Below are positions 24,521 through 36,840 of a stretch of 64,000 nucleotides of DNA, in pieces (within the stretch, counting starts at the first letter, position 1; each line of letters opens with the position of its first letter). Source of the stretch: Ctenosaura bakeri (lineage: Eukaryota; Chordata; Lepidosauria; Squamata; Iguanidae); NCBI GenBank assembly GCA_948474755.1, contig CAOLHI010002157.1, forward strand, positions 1 to 64,000, in the 5' to 3' direction. The notes under the pieces were generated by a model. That model made no database searches. It saw nothing but the letters and a program-made list of their open reading frames with translations, and was not told where the DNA came from. The translations under genes were made by a program, and so were the position numbers.

Positions 24521-25207
24521 CAGTGTCAAACAAATCCAGCCTGCCAGGCCATTTCATGTAGCCCTCGCACCTCTCCTGCAGCTGTGGCACTCCCCCTGCC
24601 TGGCGAGCCTGATCCCCACATTGCAGCCCCCTGGCTGCCAGTATTTTGAAGTGGTGCCCAGCAGACAGCACTCATGGTCTACTTCTACTTCTGACTGCTC
24701 CTCTGTGCATGTCTCGCCATCAAAGCGTTGCCTCAGGTTATAATGGCAACACTCTGCACAGCTCAGGAAAGCTGGACAGAGGAGCAGTCAGAAGTAGAAG
24801 TAGGTCATTAGTGCTGGCTGCTGGGCCCCTTTTCACAATGTAGAGACTGGACTCACCAGGTACAGAGAGGGGCACGGGGATAGAAAGATGCACAGGGAAG
24901 GGGGGAGCAGAAAGAGGCTCAGAGAGAGTCTGGAGGGCAGAAAGTGGACATACTGACCAATTCTATGTGACTTTACAGAGGTATAGGGACTATAAACTAT
25001 GATCAAACAGCCCCAAAATGTCCAAGAAAAGAAAAGTTGATGTAGAGGGAAGGCAATTTAAAAAACAGTAATAATTGAATGCAGAGGCAGTTATTTAATA
25101 TAATAAAAGAGTAGATATGTTTATATAGACTTACAGATACAACTGGCCCTTTAAGGGCAGCCATAATGCTGATGTGGCCCAAGATGAAATTGAGTTTGAC
25201 ACCCCTG
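24521..25207. mobile_element. hAT-like non-autonomous DNA transposon
   Basis: The left end CAGTGTCAAACAAATCC and right end AGTTTGACACCCCTG form inverted termini of the CAGGGGTGTCAAACTCA type that I associate with vertebrate hAT elements. The flanks TCCTAAGCC (24511-24519) and TCCTAGCC (25208-25215) are consistent with an 8-bp duplication with one indel. The interior has a long inverted repeat (about 24598-24860), including a ~28-bp arm starting CTACTTCTACTTCTGACTGC at 24678. No transposase frame is visible. Confidence 0.75.
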
Positions 25208-25240
25208 TCCTAGCCCTTCCCCATGATGCTGTACTTTGAT

Positions 25241-25243
<3 letters not shown>

Positions 25244-25271
<28 letters not shown>

Positions 25272-25300
25272 CTTTTCTGTGTATGTTTGTGTGTGTGTGT
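25244..25300. repeat. (CT)n and (TG)n microsatellite
   Basis: About 14 CT units, then a short spacer and a TG run, just right of the hAT-like element. Confidence 0.9.
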
Positions 25301-25924
25301 AGGTGGCCTGAAGTTACAAACTTTCCTGTATGCCACTGGGACTCTTGGTGGGGGCTAGTGAAGTTTTATAAAATTGGTAAAGTGATATTTTATGTGCTGT
25401 AACATATGGTTTTGGTGCAGTTCTTTGATTTGTAGTTGCAAACAGACACATTCTCATAACCTTTGTGTGCTTTCGATTTCTGAAGTGCCGAAACTTTTTT
25501 TTTTGTTCAGGCCATTCCTGGCTGAAGAAGAATGTATCTTTTATGAAGAACATACTAAATAACTGTCAGAATTTCAGCATCCGTTTTATATTTCAGGCCT
25601 GTGATTTGGCATATTTCAGAGGTGACAGCAGAGATCTTTAAAGTTATGATTTAATTTAGGATTTTTAAATTAAAAAGCAGCTATGATGCTATAAGAAAAA
25701 CCTGAGATGACTATCACAGGCTTTCTGAATAGAGCAATGCATTTTTGTGTATCCCAACAGCTCTATAAGAGAGCCTTAACGTTAACTCCCTTTATCTACC
25801 TCTTATAGATGAAATTTTGCTAAGTTAAAAGGCTTTCCTGGTCTGGATGTTAATTCTCTAACAGTATGACTGACAAGTAGTAAAATGAGAGACATCTGTT
25901 TTTCCACAGAATATTACCAGTGTT

Positions 25925-26070
25925 CTGCAATCGCTAGTGTGTTGGACAAAGGAGTTTGGGTTCAAATTTCTGCTCAGCTATGAAGCTGGACAAGCAATTG
26001 ATCTCAGCTTCATCAACTTATGAAGCTCCCCTCAGACTAGTGGAAAGTTGGGATAGAAATAGGCAATCAT
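25925..26070 (+). repeat. MIR-like tRNA SINE
   Basis: GCTAGTGTGTTGGACAAAGG is the A-box region. GGTTCAAATTTCTGCTCAGC contains the B box and following core. ATGAAGCTGGACAAGCAATT and GTTGGGATAGAAATAGGCA are the degraded core and LINE-type tail. Confidence 0.6.
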
Positions 26071-26486
26071 GAACAATATTGGCAAATGATGTTAGTGGCA
26101 AAGAAGTGATGATTCAATTTGTCCTTTAGGTCTTTCTAAGGTGGCATCCAGCTGGCCATGCTTTTTTTTTTTAAAAAAAAAAAAGAACAACACACAGATT
26201 ACACTGATATTTGGGGGAAACTTGTTTTTAAGGGGTTAGATACAAAGAGATTCTTATCAGAAAAAGGTCTGTTAGAGCCTTTCTCCAGCAACAGTGGAAG
26301 GAACCATTTTAGGAGGATGAGTTTGCAAGAATCAAGCGAAAGAAGAAAATAGATTTTAGGATTCCCCATATGATAAATATTTATTAGAGAAAATACATTA
26401 TTTAGATAGAACAGCCTGATCTTTGTGGAACTGTTATAGAAGGGTAGAGTCAGTAGGCAGACATTCTTTAGCATGTCCTCCTCCAT

Positions 26487-26535
<49 letters not shown>

Positions 26536-27613
26536 GCATCTAGCAGAAGCCAGAAAAAGAGGAAAATGGTCAGTCATTTGAGAGCCACCTGAACCAGATG
26601 ATGTAATCTGCCCATAATGCTTTGGAATAGGTGACAGAGAGAAGAAGGAAACAGACAGAAAAAAAAAGGTCAAGTTTCTAATCTCTCTGTGTTCAAGCCA
26701 TCTTATTGGCATGAGGGGGTGCGGCTATGGGCCGGGACACCCCAGAAACATTGCTGCCCAGGGCAAATCGCCCCACCTGCCCCCAAATGACTGTGCAGGA
26801 GTGAAGCTATGTGAGTTAGGAGAAACATGAGGGTATTGCATCTCCAAATTAGTATTTTGCCCCTCGGTAGAATTTTCCTTCATTTCCAAAATTTCTAGCA
26901 CTGCAGATTATGAGACACTGCACACAACTAGAACTCTTATATTTGCTGTGTTCTCATTCCTTTGGTAACTTTGCCTGCCCCCTTTCTTTGGACATACAGA
27001 CCCTTAATTTTATTCATTGACTAATGAATAAATAATAAGTACAGACATAAAACAAGTAGCAAAGTTCAGTTTCTTTGGATGACTAAACTCTATTTCTAAA
27101 TAGTAATCTGAAGTCTGAAGTTTACTGCAATGCTGGAACTTGGAGAAAAAAGAAAATAATGGAGTAAGGGAAGCAAAATCTTATTTGGAGACATAATGCC
27201 CACCCCTCTTTCCTGCTCAGATTGAAAGACTTAAAATCAAAACACTTTAATGTAGCAGTGACATAGCTGGAAACCCAACTGTATACTTTTATATACAGTA
27301 TATTACCAAGATGTAATGATGAAGATTGTTTCCCTTCTTTTTACCAACAGAGTCTTATATACAAGAAACAATGCACATAGACATTTAAGCCACTCCCTAG
27401 TTCATAGTTGCTCTCCATTTTAGGAATATTGAGGTTCCACCCCTATGCTGGCAGGAAAATAGATAAAGCTGAACTCCAAAGTTTGAGAAAAGTTCAGAGA
27501 TTTTTTTCTTAATTCCACACACAAAAAAGTCCACTTTCCAGATTACTTTTCTGCTTCTCCTACACTATTCACTACTTTTTTGTTTGTTTTTTGTTTTTTT
27601 TGTTTTTTTGGTA
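26071..27613. other. Gene-free stretch with (AAAG)n at 26488-26535
   Basis: Apart from a 48-bp GAAA array and a T/A palindromic homopolymer near 26161-26185, I recognise nothing. The GC-rich patch at 26715-26790 (CCGGGACACCCCAGAAAC) could be a degraded DNA element, without proof. Confidence 0.45.
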
Positions 27614-27614
27614 G

Positions 27615-27786
27615 CAATTGCCATTCCACTCCACATTCCATACAAGATCCAAGGCATGATGGAAGATACAAAATGGTGTCCAAGTTGCCAGTCTGGTTAC
27701 TACTTCTGTCACCTTCAGAGGCAACAAAAGAACTCAAAGAAACTTAAGAAAGAAGAAAGCAGCCATACTGGCACGATTGCTAGAGG
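27615..27786 (+). other. Weak exon-like block with splice-like borders
   Basis: A long T-rich tract ends TTTGGTAG at 27607-27614, and a GTAAAC donor-like sequence begins near 27787. An open frame runs through the block, with residues such as MMEDTKWCPSCQSGYYFCHL and a lysine-rich stretch. I recognise no family, and the tract may simply be low-complexity sequence. This is a low-confidence candidate, possibly chance. Confidence 0.15.
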
Positions 27787-28307
27787 TAAACCCTGCTCCA
27801 AGGTGCTGGAAATTTTTTTGTTTTCCCTATTGTCTTCTCTCTAAAGAAATCTAAATCTTCCCCAGTTTCTGTATCCAGAGACAGCATGCAGAATCCTAAG
27901 AGGTCCTTCATCCACAGCTCTAGCCCTTCTCTGTTTTGCCAATCCTACTTGTCCATGAAGGCTAGAAGATGCAATGCAGTATTCTTCCTTCCACCTGGAT
28001 GTGTGGTTTCTTTGCACCCTCATGCTGCTTAATGGTTGTCTTCCATAGTATGGCAACACCTTTTAAAAACAAAGACAACAACAATAATAGCAATAACACT
28101 TACACTCTCTTCCAATCCTAGTCAGGCCTGATCTGAATCAGATGAAGCCCATATACTGTGTAAGGACTGTAAGTGGTTATATGTCACATTTAAAAAAGCC
28201 ACCACAACCTTTATCAGTGTAAACTGTAGTTGGAGTAGAAATTCTGTGTGCATATTGGCTGCACAACAGGGTGAATTTCATTTTAAAAGGCGGTTAAGTG
28301 TCTAGAA

Positions 28308-28720
28308 TATAAGGATGTAATTCTTCACAGTTTTCTTTTCAGAGGAAACAATGAGCAATTTTAGCAATCTTCATTCTGCTGCAAAGGCTTTGAAAATTGT
28401 ACAGTCTTTGAAATCTATTTGCAATTCCAGATTTATTCTGCACAAAATTTGCATGTGTTTGCAATGGGCAGAAGGTGCTTATTTCTGCACAGAAAATGCT
28501 CCTTTCTGTGCAGAAAATGTTACTTCTGCATAGATATATTATTTTCTGTTCAGGAAATTCTATTTTTCTGCACAAAACAACATCATGTGAATTTTGTGCA
28601 GAAAAAATACCAAGCTGCAAAGATTTTGATCAGTCTGGGATTCTTCTCACAAAGACTTCTTCCCACTCAAAAAAAATATATTTTTCAACTTGAATATTCG
28701 CTCCTTTCTTACTAGTGTGC
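28308..28720 (+). repeat. Family C palindromic repeat (C1) with TTCTGCACAGAAA array
   Basis: The order is GGATGTAATTCTTCACAG, CAATGAGCAATTTTAGCAAT, GGCTTTGAAAATTGTACAG, TTTATTCTGCACAAAATTTG, then an array of TTCTGCACAGAAAATG-type units in both orientations (28480-28575), then CATGTGAATTTTGTGCAGAA, AAGCTGCAAAGATTTTGATC and an A/T-rich end. The motifs either side of the array are complementary, so the repeat is palindromic. Copies 2 and 3 are at 48496 and 52730. I do not recognise the family. Confidence 0.7.
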
Positions 28721-29589
28721 CTACATGTGTAAATGAATCATCTGCGTTCCTGAAAAATTTAAACCAGGCATCAGAATGATAGATATCTGGGAGCAAAGAA
28801 CTTCCCAGTTCTGAGGATTTAAGTTAAAGCCTTTGTCTTCTCTGATACTCATGTTGGTGACCTACATTTCACAGGACTACATTGAAGTAGTAAGCTGAGT
28901 CATCATTTATTTTCTAGCATAAGCAGAATGTCCAAGCAGTCTTGGAATAACTTCTTTATAGCATCAGGGCTTCATTTGACACAGAGGCTTTAAAACTAAA
29001 TTAAGGACTATTATTAGCATCTTTATAAAACACATCCATAATTATTAATGGCCTTCTTGAGCAAGGTCCTGAAGGGAAAGTCACTTAATTATAAAGTTCA
29101 CAGTTTAGATTTATCGTCACTTGCAAACAGCTTACTAAGATATGTTTGGTAATAGGTCTGGTTGATTATCCGGTTCATTTCAATCCCCACTCCCACCTTG
29201 TCGGTATCAAATATTATAGCAATATTCTCTGTGCTGCTGCAGTGGAATTCTGTCAGCATTTCCATGATAAGTGCCTCCTTTAGAAATTTACAAGGTGTTC
29301 ATCAAAAAAAAAGGTTAACAGTCGTCGTAATTGTGACATGGGCTAAAAGTCTGTCTTTGAAAACTGCTTTGATTCTACAGTCATATGAAGCTGCGAAGAC
29401 AGATTCCCCAGTCCATGCATATATGCTCACTGCAAGTTGCCATGAAGTTCCATCTGCATACTCCTTCATTTCAATTATGGAGAATCTTCGATTGCATTCA
29501 AAGAAGCATGATTAGAGATAAAAATAAATTGGGAAACCATTCCAAGCAAAGGAACACTGCTTTTTTATATGGTTAATTTAATAATTTTA
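28721..29589. other. Gene-free stretch
   Basis: No exon or mobile element recognised. A 117-codon frame at 29162-29515 has no recognisable motif. Confidence 0.45.
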
Positions 29590-29705
29590 AATTTGTTGTA
29601 AATTGTTTTTAACCATTTTGGGAGCCATCTTGGGTCCTACTCTGGAAAAGAGCCATATAAATGCAGAAAACAATAAAACAAACAGACAAACAAACAAAAA
29701 TATGT
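29590..29705 (+). repeat. LINE 3' tail with (AAAC)n-like end
   Basis: GTAAATTGTTTTTAACCATT, GGGTCCTACTCTGGAAAAG and GCCATATAAATGCAGAAAAC form a diverged L2/CR1-type terminus, followed by an A-rich ACAAACAGACAAACAAAC tail. Family B copy B3 begins a few bases later. Confidence 0.5.
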
Positions 29706-29711
29706 GTCTTA

Positions 29712-30132
29712 GGCCCTTTCTGCACCTTACCATTTTCCGGCGCTGGGGTGCGGGGATCGCGCGAGCAGCCTCTGGCAAAAGGGTCTCACATCAGGGGTCC
29801 TTTGGCTCTGCATGAGCTGCCTGCTCGCACAAGAGCCCTGCCTCTTTCTTCCGCAGAGCAGCCTGGGAGTTTCCCAGGCCGCGCTGGGACAGGAAGTGCA
29901 ACCGGTGCAGCTTTGGAGACTCCGCATGCCAGGTAAGTGCACGCGGGGTCCAGGAGCAATGTGCGATTGTGCACCATTTTCGGCTTCTAGCCGAAAATGA
30001 AAAGGTGCATGATTGATGCCTGCTGGCCCCTGGAGCATCACGCGATTGTGAGTGCGTTGTGCGGATCACTTCTCACAATCGCATGACACTCCAGGGCCTC
30101 TTTCACATGGAAAATGCCATGCGAAAAGGGCC
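29712..30132 (-). mobile_element. Family B GC-rich MITE (B3), 3-bp TSD TTA
   Basis: The left end GGCCCTTTCTGCACCTTACC and the right end ATGCGAAAAGGGCC are in inverted orientation. The flanking duplication TTA is perfect (29709-29711 and 30133-30135). The hairpin is at the right (about 30025-30100). The CAGCCTGGGA palindrome occurs at about 29859-29887, which places it in the short-form subfamily with B1, B4 and B7. Confidence 0.85.
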
Positions 30133-30739
30133 TTACACTTCTCTCACTTAGTACAGATCTGTGATCCAGGGTGAATGGGCAGTATCCTTGGAACTTTAAA
30201 AAGGTAATTTAAAAGTAAAAAGTAATTTTCAAATTTTATATGGCATTACTACTGTATTGTTTTACTATTTCTGGAATTTTAGGCATTCAGTGTTGCAATG
30301 CAGTTCCTGTCACTTGTAACTTTCTGTAACAAAAATATCATATAAAATACCATTTGAAAAGAAACACAAACAAGTCAATCTAGTCACAGTGAAGTCAACT
30401 GTTTTGGAGTTGCAAGTTATGTTGTCTAGTTACTTTGTAAAACGTAATTTTCAAGAGTATTTTAGGCACATCTTAAGAGGACTTTTCATGTATTACGTCA
30501 TTGTCTTATAAATCCTAAGAGGTTTTTTCCCTTTAGTAAGTAATGACAAAGTAATAAATTACAGAATGAATAATTAACAAACCAGTAATGGAGGGGAGAA
30601 GGTGATATTTATTGTAACATATTACTTTAGGGGGCTTTCAGTGAGTTATACAACGCATTGCTTGCTAAAAAATAAGTTTCAAGCTCTGTATTTAAGAAGT
30701 TAGTGATTTTATGGTTGTCAGCAGCAATCCATGCCTAAT
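30133..30739. other. AT-rich gene-free stretch
   Basis: No recognisable feature. Confidence 0.5.
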
Positions 30740-31760
30740 TTTAACCCCATCAAATTTCACCAGTATCTACTTTATCTACTTGCCACTCTTCCAGCAGAAG
30801 CACTCAGTGCAGCACACAATATAATAATAAATGTATACAATACAAACAATAAAAAGTACAAATACAGTGCCCAGTTTTTAAAAGCAATAACAGATAACAT
30901 CATAGAGACAACACTTAAACAATAGATATGGATGCATAAATAATCTAAACTAACAGCAATTTTTAAAAAGGTGTTATGTATTTAAAGACAGTAGAGGATA
31001 ACATGCCTTCAGTTTCTGGTGAAAAAGATGGAAAGAACAAGCCTGATGCCTATCAGCTGGGAGAACATTGCAAGGCTGAAGCCCCATCACAGGAAAACCC
31101 CTGTCTCTTGCACTCGCTCAACAAATGTCTTTAGATGGCAGTGAGAGCAAGACCTCTGTCACTGGCCTTAATTCTAAGGTAAACCAAAATGGAAGCACAC
31201 AATCTCTAAAGTAACCTGGTCCTAAGCTGCTAGAGCGAGAAAGCCTAGAACCAACACTTTGAAATGAGCTCAGAAGCCAATATGAAAGCAATGGAATTGA
31301 CATTAAGACGTGAGCAATGTGCTCTGGCCCAAAGATGTCAGACAAAAGCCTGGTCATCTGCCACAATTATGGTCAATTGAAGTCTCTGGCCTGTTTTCAG
31401 TGGAGCTTCACAAAGCATGCATATGAATAACCTAGTTTGGAGATAAGCATGGATGATTGCAACCAAACCCACCTTGTCCAGGAAAAATAGAAACTGGTGC
31501 ATTGGTCAAAGCTGGTGAATGACTCTTCTCACAACTGCCACCAGTTGAATACTAAGAGGGACGATAGACTGAAGAATCTAACCACTCATTTGTACGTTCA
31601 AGAAAAGGACAGTGGACTAGTGGCACGGAATATAATGGAAGCTTTATGGAAAAGCCCCTAAAGTCTCCAGCATCTCTTATTGGAATAATCTTTTGCAACA
31701 GGACTGGAGAAGACCCATGTCTGGAGGTTCACTGTCAGCCCTGTTAAGTAAGACAGAACT
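30740..31760 (-). repeat. L2-like LINE fragment, antisense
   Basis: The left end (AATACAAACAATAAAAAGTA) resembles a reversed LINE 3' UTR. The stretch at 31050-31170 (GCTGGGAGAACATTGCAAGG, then GAAAACCCCTGTCTCTTGCA) and 31480-31560 (TGGTGCATTGGTCAAAGCTG) resemble the antisense 3' third of reptile L2-type elements. It is degraded, no reverse transcriptase frame survives, and the right border is uncertain. Confidence 0.5.
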
Positions 31761-34700
31761 GAATGATATAATGCAGTATAAGGCCACCTCTTATTTTTGG
31801 TTCTGTGTCTACATGTCAATTATCCATTATAATTTAGGAAAGATTTTGGACTGACATAGTACAAGAGTATGAAGAGAGAAAAGAGAAGGGCATTACATAC
31901 ATGGTCAAGGATGAGAAACATTTGGTGCTTCACTCAGTGCGCAGTTGTTAAAGTTTGGTGGTAGAACACCAAACTTTGCAAAAACATAGGACAGATCTCC
32001 CCCCTTGTTATTAGAGCCTTGTGTAGATGGTCAAACAGTACAGAAGTGTGTGCATGTGTAAAAGGATCATATTTCCTGGCTGCACAAACCCTTTCCATTC
32101 ATTGATCAGAACTGGGGCAGAGAAAGCTATGCATATGCTGTATATCTTGTATTGTGAGATCTGTCATATACATGCCCTGGAACATAAGGTCTGACCAATG
32201 CAGCTGCTACTGTTCTGCATTGACTGCCAATCCAACATAGTTCCAAAAGTTTCCTTTATGTTTAGGTTGTTGGTTGGGCCCATTGGTGTTCACTACAATA
32301 CATTTATCCTAAGGCGAATAAAACATCTAGCTATGTCAGATGCTATAGTGTGCTTGTTATGTGAAGAGTTGGACTTTTTTTTCCTGGGGTTGCTAGCAAA
32401 GGAAGAAAGGCAAAAGACATTGGCATCTTTTGGAGAGGAGAGGCTGTGAGCTGCATCCAGCTTTTCCTTTTGATGCCAGGCTTGGGGGAAGGGGGTTGTT
32501 CTTGGAGCCAGGCATTCTGATAGCTCCCTTTCTTGAAGTCAGACATAAGACCAATAGGTTGCTCAGAGATGGCACTCTTTCCCTCCAAATGATTACTTTT
32601 TCCTCCTCTTCTTTCCATTGCCGCCATTTCACTCGCAGTCTTTTTCTGCCCTCTGATGCCTATGCTAGTGTAGTTACCCAAGAGGATCTCAGTCCCAGAA
32701 ATTAGTCAGGAGCTAGAGAAAGGGGACGAAGAGGGGAGAAGAAATTGACCATTTTAGGTAAGCATAATATTTCCATGGAGGTAGCTGGAGGCTCATTTTT
32801 CACTATGCCATGCTATGGCAGTGGGCATTGGGTGGGTCAGGAAGAATCATAGCATTCAAAATATTTTTTAAAAAAATACTACAAAGCAGGCAGATAAATT
32901 TTGAAAATGTCAGTTTCTGGTTTTGGAAGAATAGTAGGACATGAATAAACAATGACTTTTCAAAGCAAAATACAATTGTAAGCTGTTCACTTTGCTTTCT
33001 GCTTTGAGACAGCATAAGCTTCGTAACTCCTCCACTCACAAGTCAGCTCCACATTTAGACTGAGTGGGTAGGGATAAGCACTTTATTCCACAGAGAGAGT
33101 TCTCGGTCGCAGGATTATGAGCCAGAATGATACGGTTGTAGTTTCTTAAAGATCATCCCAGGACGTCAGTGATATACGGTGTTATTTGCTGGGTACATGC
33201 CAATAATGCGATTTAAAACTGTGCAGGGTGCAAATCTCTCTCTCATTCCCAAATTTCCTATGCACAGTGTTCTTGAATTCATGCCACTTAATAACTCAAT
33301 CCCCATCTTTCAAACTGTTGCATTCCCTGTCTCATTTTGGAGGTTCACATACATTCCCTCTTCTCCAAACACCCTGTTGCATACCAGAGGGTGTAACCTT
33401 ATCCACTGGCGAATGTCCAGGTGGCTGGACACTGATTCTGCATACATTAGATGGTAAAGCTCCATTCTTCTTTCACAATCCTCCAAGATTGCACACAATT
33501 AAATTTATAGGCTGTAAAGCCAGGAAGAAGGAAGTAGTTATCCTATCACATATCCTTCTAGATTTGTACTGGGCTATATATTTTGTTTTGCAGAGCCTTC
33601 ATGCACAACTAAATGAAACAATGGGCTCTGGAACTCACCTGCTTCTTCTTCGGACACACTGTTCTGTGATCTGCTTCTGCAGCCTGCATAGCGGAGTAAG
33701 AATTCAGAAAACACATCAGGTTTTTTTTTTTAAAAAAAATGGTTTTATGATAGTTATTAATTCAGTTTTTCAGAAAGTGTACCATTTTTTAAAAAAGGCA
33801 CAGCACATTCCCATATCAAATACTACTACCTCTGAGCTGTCTACAAAATGATACAGCCCAGAGATGGATGGATCCTGGCAATTTAAAGAGCAATTTTTTG
33901 TTTTTCTTTTTATGGTTGCTTCTAAGTTTCTTGTTTCCTGAAGTCCCTTCCTCATATAGCACACAATTCATGTGAGTTGTGTACCATTGCTGACACACAG
34001 ATGTAATCTTCCACTTTGGATCATACTTTTTTTTCTCAGAATATGACGTTTAATATTCAGGAATGGGCCATTTCTTGTGCAGATTTAAACTTTGTAGTAT
34101 ACATTTAAAATCAATTCTCATTTTCTTCATGGTATATACAAACAGTGTTAAATTAAGCTGACATACAATGTTATTTTTCCACATGCACTTGAAAATAGAT
34201 ATTTAAGTTTTACATTTAAAAATAGAAAATAGAAGGTGGGTTACTTAGATATTGTCAGGTGGTACATGAGGCGAAACCAGATATGATTTCAATTACATGA
34301 ATGCAACGGACACAATTTTTATTATTACTACTATGATTACTAAAAGATCAAGCACAGGAAGGCTGTGATTCCAAGGAATTTAACTCTTTTGTCTCTTCTG
34401 CAGTGCTGACAAAAATTGTTTCCTAGAACCTGATCTCTGAATTTCCGCAAAAGCTGCGACAGTAAAAATGTTGTCAAAAGGCGGAGAGAGAAAATGTTGA
34501 ACTTTCTCTCTACACACTCTGCAGTCTTCCCATCCATCCACCAATGATGTATGGAGCTCCCCTTGGCTGCTATCTACATAACAACAACAACAAAAAGCAC
34601 GTTAATTGCATTTACACAAGTAACGTTATGGGTGGCTTTGCCCAACAGTATCTCTTATCTAGTTAGCAAACACAGTTTATATATTGCAGTCAAACATTCT

Positions 34701-35569
34701 ATAATGTTTTTCACGTTATCATCCGGAAATTTTCACAAAATTAGACCATCCTTTACAACATAAGCCAAGAAAGTTTAGTTTGTTCTGTGTAACCTGGAAA
34801 TGATATGCAAGGATAATTGATTTTAGCATGTTTAAGTTCTTAGTATGCAAGTCATTTGATGTTAGTCTCTCTTTTTGAAGCCAGCATTTTGCTACTAATA
34901 TTTGGGCTGAGGCTGAATTTGATTATTACCTCTAATTAATGCTGGAACCCTAGGCCTTCCAAGTCACCAATAAACATGGTAATAGCATTGAAAAGAAATG
35001 AATGCCTGTAACTTAAATAAGATCCAGAATTTATGTTTTTGTTGTTAATAAGTATGAAGTGTATTCACCAGCACTGTGCTACTGCTCCCTACCCCATAAC
35101 ATCTGCTGCCTGAGGCAGTTACCTCACTAAATGCAGGGTTGGCCCTCTGTTTTTTTTCTGAACTATTTTTTTCCATTTTGCCCTTATATCACAGATTAAT
35201 TCTTTTCTCAAATATGCAGTTTCTCAGCTGAAGATATGAGAGGAATCCTATGATGGTCCTTTTCTATTTTGTGAGCATTTTGATCAAATGACAAAAAAGG
35301 AACCATCTGCATAAAAACCTTACTCTCCAAAGCCATATCTACTTTAAAACAGTATCCTTCTGAGCTGGAAAGATTTTGGAAGAAGGAGAGAGATAAATTT
35401 ACAAACATATGTGTCCCCCATCCCGTCTAAAGAGTCTCCTGACTATTTTTTGTATGGCAGAGGATATCATCAAATAATGTTCATGTCTTTATTATTTTTT
35501 ATAAGATATCTAAAACATAAAACGTATGTAACATAAAGTAGTTTTCAGAAAATGCATCTTAACATACTA
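31761..35569. other. Gene-free stretch
   Basis: No exon or element recognised in 3.8 kb. The longest open frame of the window (207 codons at 33228-33851, +) lies here, but its composition is like translated non-coding DNA and I see no motif or splice context. Confidence 0.45.
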
Positions 35570-35595
35570 TACACACACACACACACACACACACA
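35570..35595. repeat. (CA)n microsatellite
   Basis: About 13 AC units, 35 bases left of a solo LTR. Confidence 0.95.
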
Positions 35596-35713
35596 ACATG
35601 ATTTTTAGAAAATGTGTATGGTATGTAAGTGTTACCCTGATTTCTGGGGGTCCTGTGAGGGACACCTAAGTGCGCTCCAAATTATACAAGTTGGAGAAAT
35701 AGCATTAGCAATA

Positions 35714-35929
35714 GCATTTATTTCTATACCACTTATCAACTGAGTGTTATCTAAGTGGTTTACAATGTGTTTTAGCTAATTGCCCCCAACATGCTGGGTA
35801 CTCATTTTACCGACCTGCGGAAGGATGGAAGGCTGAGTCAACCTTGGAGCCGGGCAGGATCGAACTCACAACCTTGTGATTGCAGTACTAGCATTTAACT
35901 ACTGCACCACCAGGGCAAAGAGCACAAGC
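35714..35929 (-). repeat. Squamate tRNA-SINE inserted in LTR1, 8-bp TSD
   Basis: On the - strand: head CCTGGTGGTGCAGTAGTTAA, B box GAGTTCGATCC, core GGTTGACTCAGCCTTCCATC and GTTGGGGGCAATTAGC, and an L2-like end TTGTAAACCACTTAGATAAC. TAGCAATA occurs on both sides (35706-35713 and 35930-35937). This is the signature of LINE-driven retroposition into the LTR. The B box is intact at most positions. Confidence 0.85.
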
Positions 35930-36033
35930 TAGCAATACGAGAGGCAGGGCAACAGAACGAGATCTTTTACCCAATGTCTACGGGGTCAGGCCGAGTCAAG
36001 GAGCAAACAAAAGTGAATACAATAATTGTGGTT

Positions 36034-36039
36034 TTTATT
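36034..36039 (-). terminator. AATAAA polyadenylation signal of LTR1
   Basis: AATAAA on the - strand in the expected R region of the LTR. Confidence 0.5.
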
Positions 36040-36301
36040 AAAATACAGTCAAACACTGTATGCAGCATACTCACACAGATAACTATGGAAATAAAGGTTG
36101 GAGTGGGATAGAGGGATTTTTAGAGGGGGTTGTTGGTCTGGGTAATACTACACCTGTCCTGAAGCCCGGGTAGTCTGCAGCAGAAGTTTGTAGAGATGAA
36201 GTTTCTCAGTACATGGGACTGAGGGGAAGGCTCGCCAAGCAAAGCGGCAGCAAGGCGGGATGGAAGTCGGGAGCGGTCTGAGGAAGCTCTCAAAGTCAGG
36301 G

Positions 36302-36311
36302 GTTCTTATAG
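36302..36311 (-). promoter_or_regulatory. TATA-like element of LTR1
   Basis: CCTATAAGAA on the - strand, about 270 bases upstream of the AATAAA signal, is in the expected place for an LTR promoter. It is probably a relic. Confidence 0.5.
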
Positions 36312-36840
36312 GGGAAAATGTGACTGTAGGCTAGTCCGTACTTGGGAAAAACAATGAGTTTCGGGCTGAAGACAAAGCCTCCGAAAGGTCAGAATTTAGC
36401 ATGATTGAGTTAAGTCCAAATTGTCAATAGAGTAGCCAGTATGCAAATACAGAGTGCTCGACAGATGAGTATTAGTCTAATCAAGCTGCCTGCTCGGGAC
36501 AGGGAGTTCGTTGTAAGTAGCGTTCGTACATAATAGGGTACTTGCCTTGAGGTCTCCTGAAGCGGCGGGAGGGCTATTTCTGGCCTGCCTGTATTTGTGT
36601 GGAATATTACAGCGATTAGCAGCCGTGCCTGTCTGTGAGCTTGTCCAGGGGACCTCGCAGCACATGGAGAGGAATAGGTAAAGAAGGCCAAATTATTGAT
36701 ATCAAAGTGATATCTAATATCCCACAAATCCGGGCTAGTCACTGCGGTAACATAAGACATATAATGTATGTAAGATACATGCTTAAAGAAAAAAAGAAGG
36801 ACGGCTAAGAAATGGCTCAAGTACAAATTAGTTTGTAAAT

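Larger units (their letters stand above)
35630..36752 (-). mobile_element. Solo LTR of an endogenous retrovirus-like element (LTR1), TSD TAAG
   Basis: The + strand begins TGTTACCCTGATTTC and ends CACTGCGGTAACA, so the element has TGTTACC...GGTAACA termini. TAAG flanks both sides (35626-35629 and 36753-36756), a 4-bp duplication as made by gammaretrovirus-type integrases. On the - strand a TATA-like CCTATAAGAA lies at about 36302-36311 and an AATAAA signal at 36034-36039, giving a U3-R-U5 order. A SINE is inserted at 35714-35929, so the LTR itself is about 900 bp. No internal viral genes remain. Open frames inside are chance. Confidence 0.75.

Noticed and set aside
27615..27786. Exon-like block
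   Set aside because: Kept only as a weak feature. The acceptor tract is a low-complexity TTTG/T run and the product is unrecognised, so I do not claim a gene.
33228..33851. 207-codon + strand frame, longest in the window
   Set aside because: No protein motif, no splice context, and composition typical of translated non-coding DNA; the opposite strand is partly open as well.
35714..35929. tRNA gene on the - strand
   Set aside because: It has A- and B-box-like words but no cloverleaf. It is the head of a SINE with a flanking 8-bp duplication.
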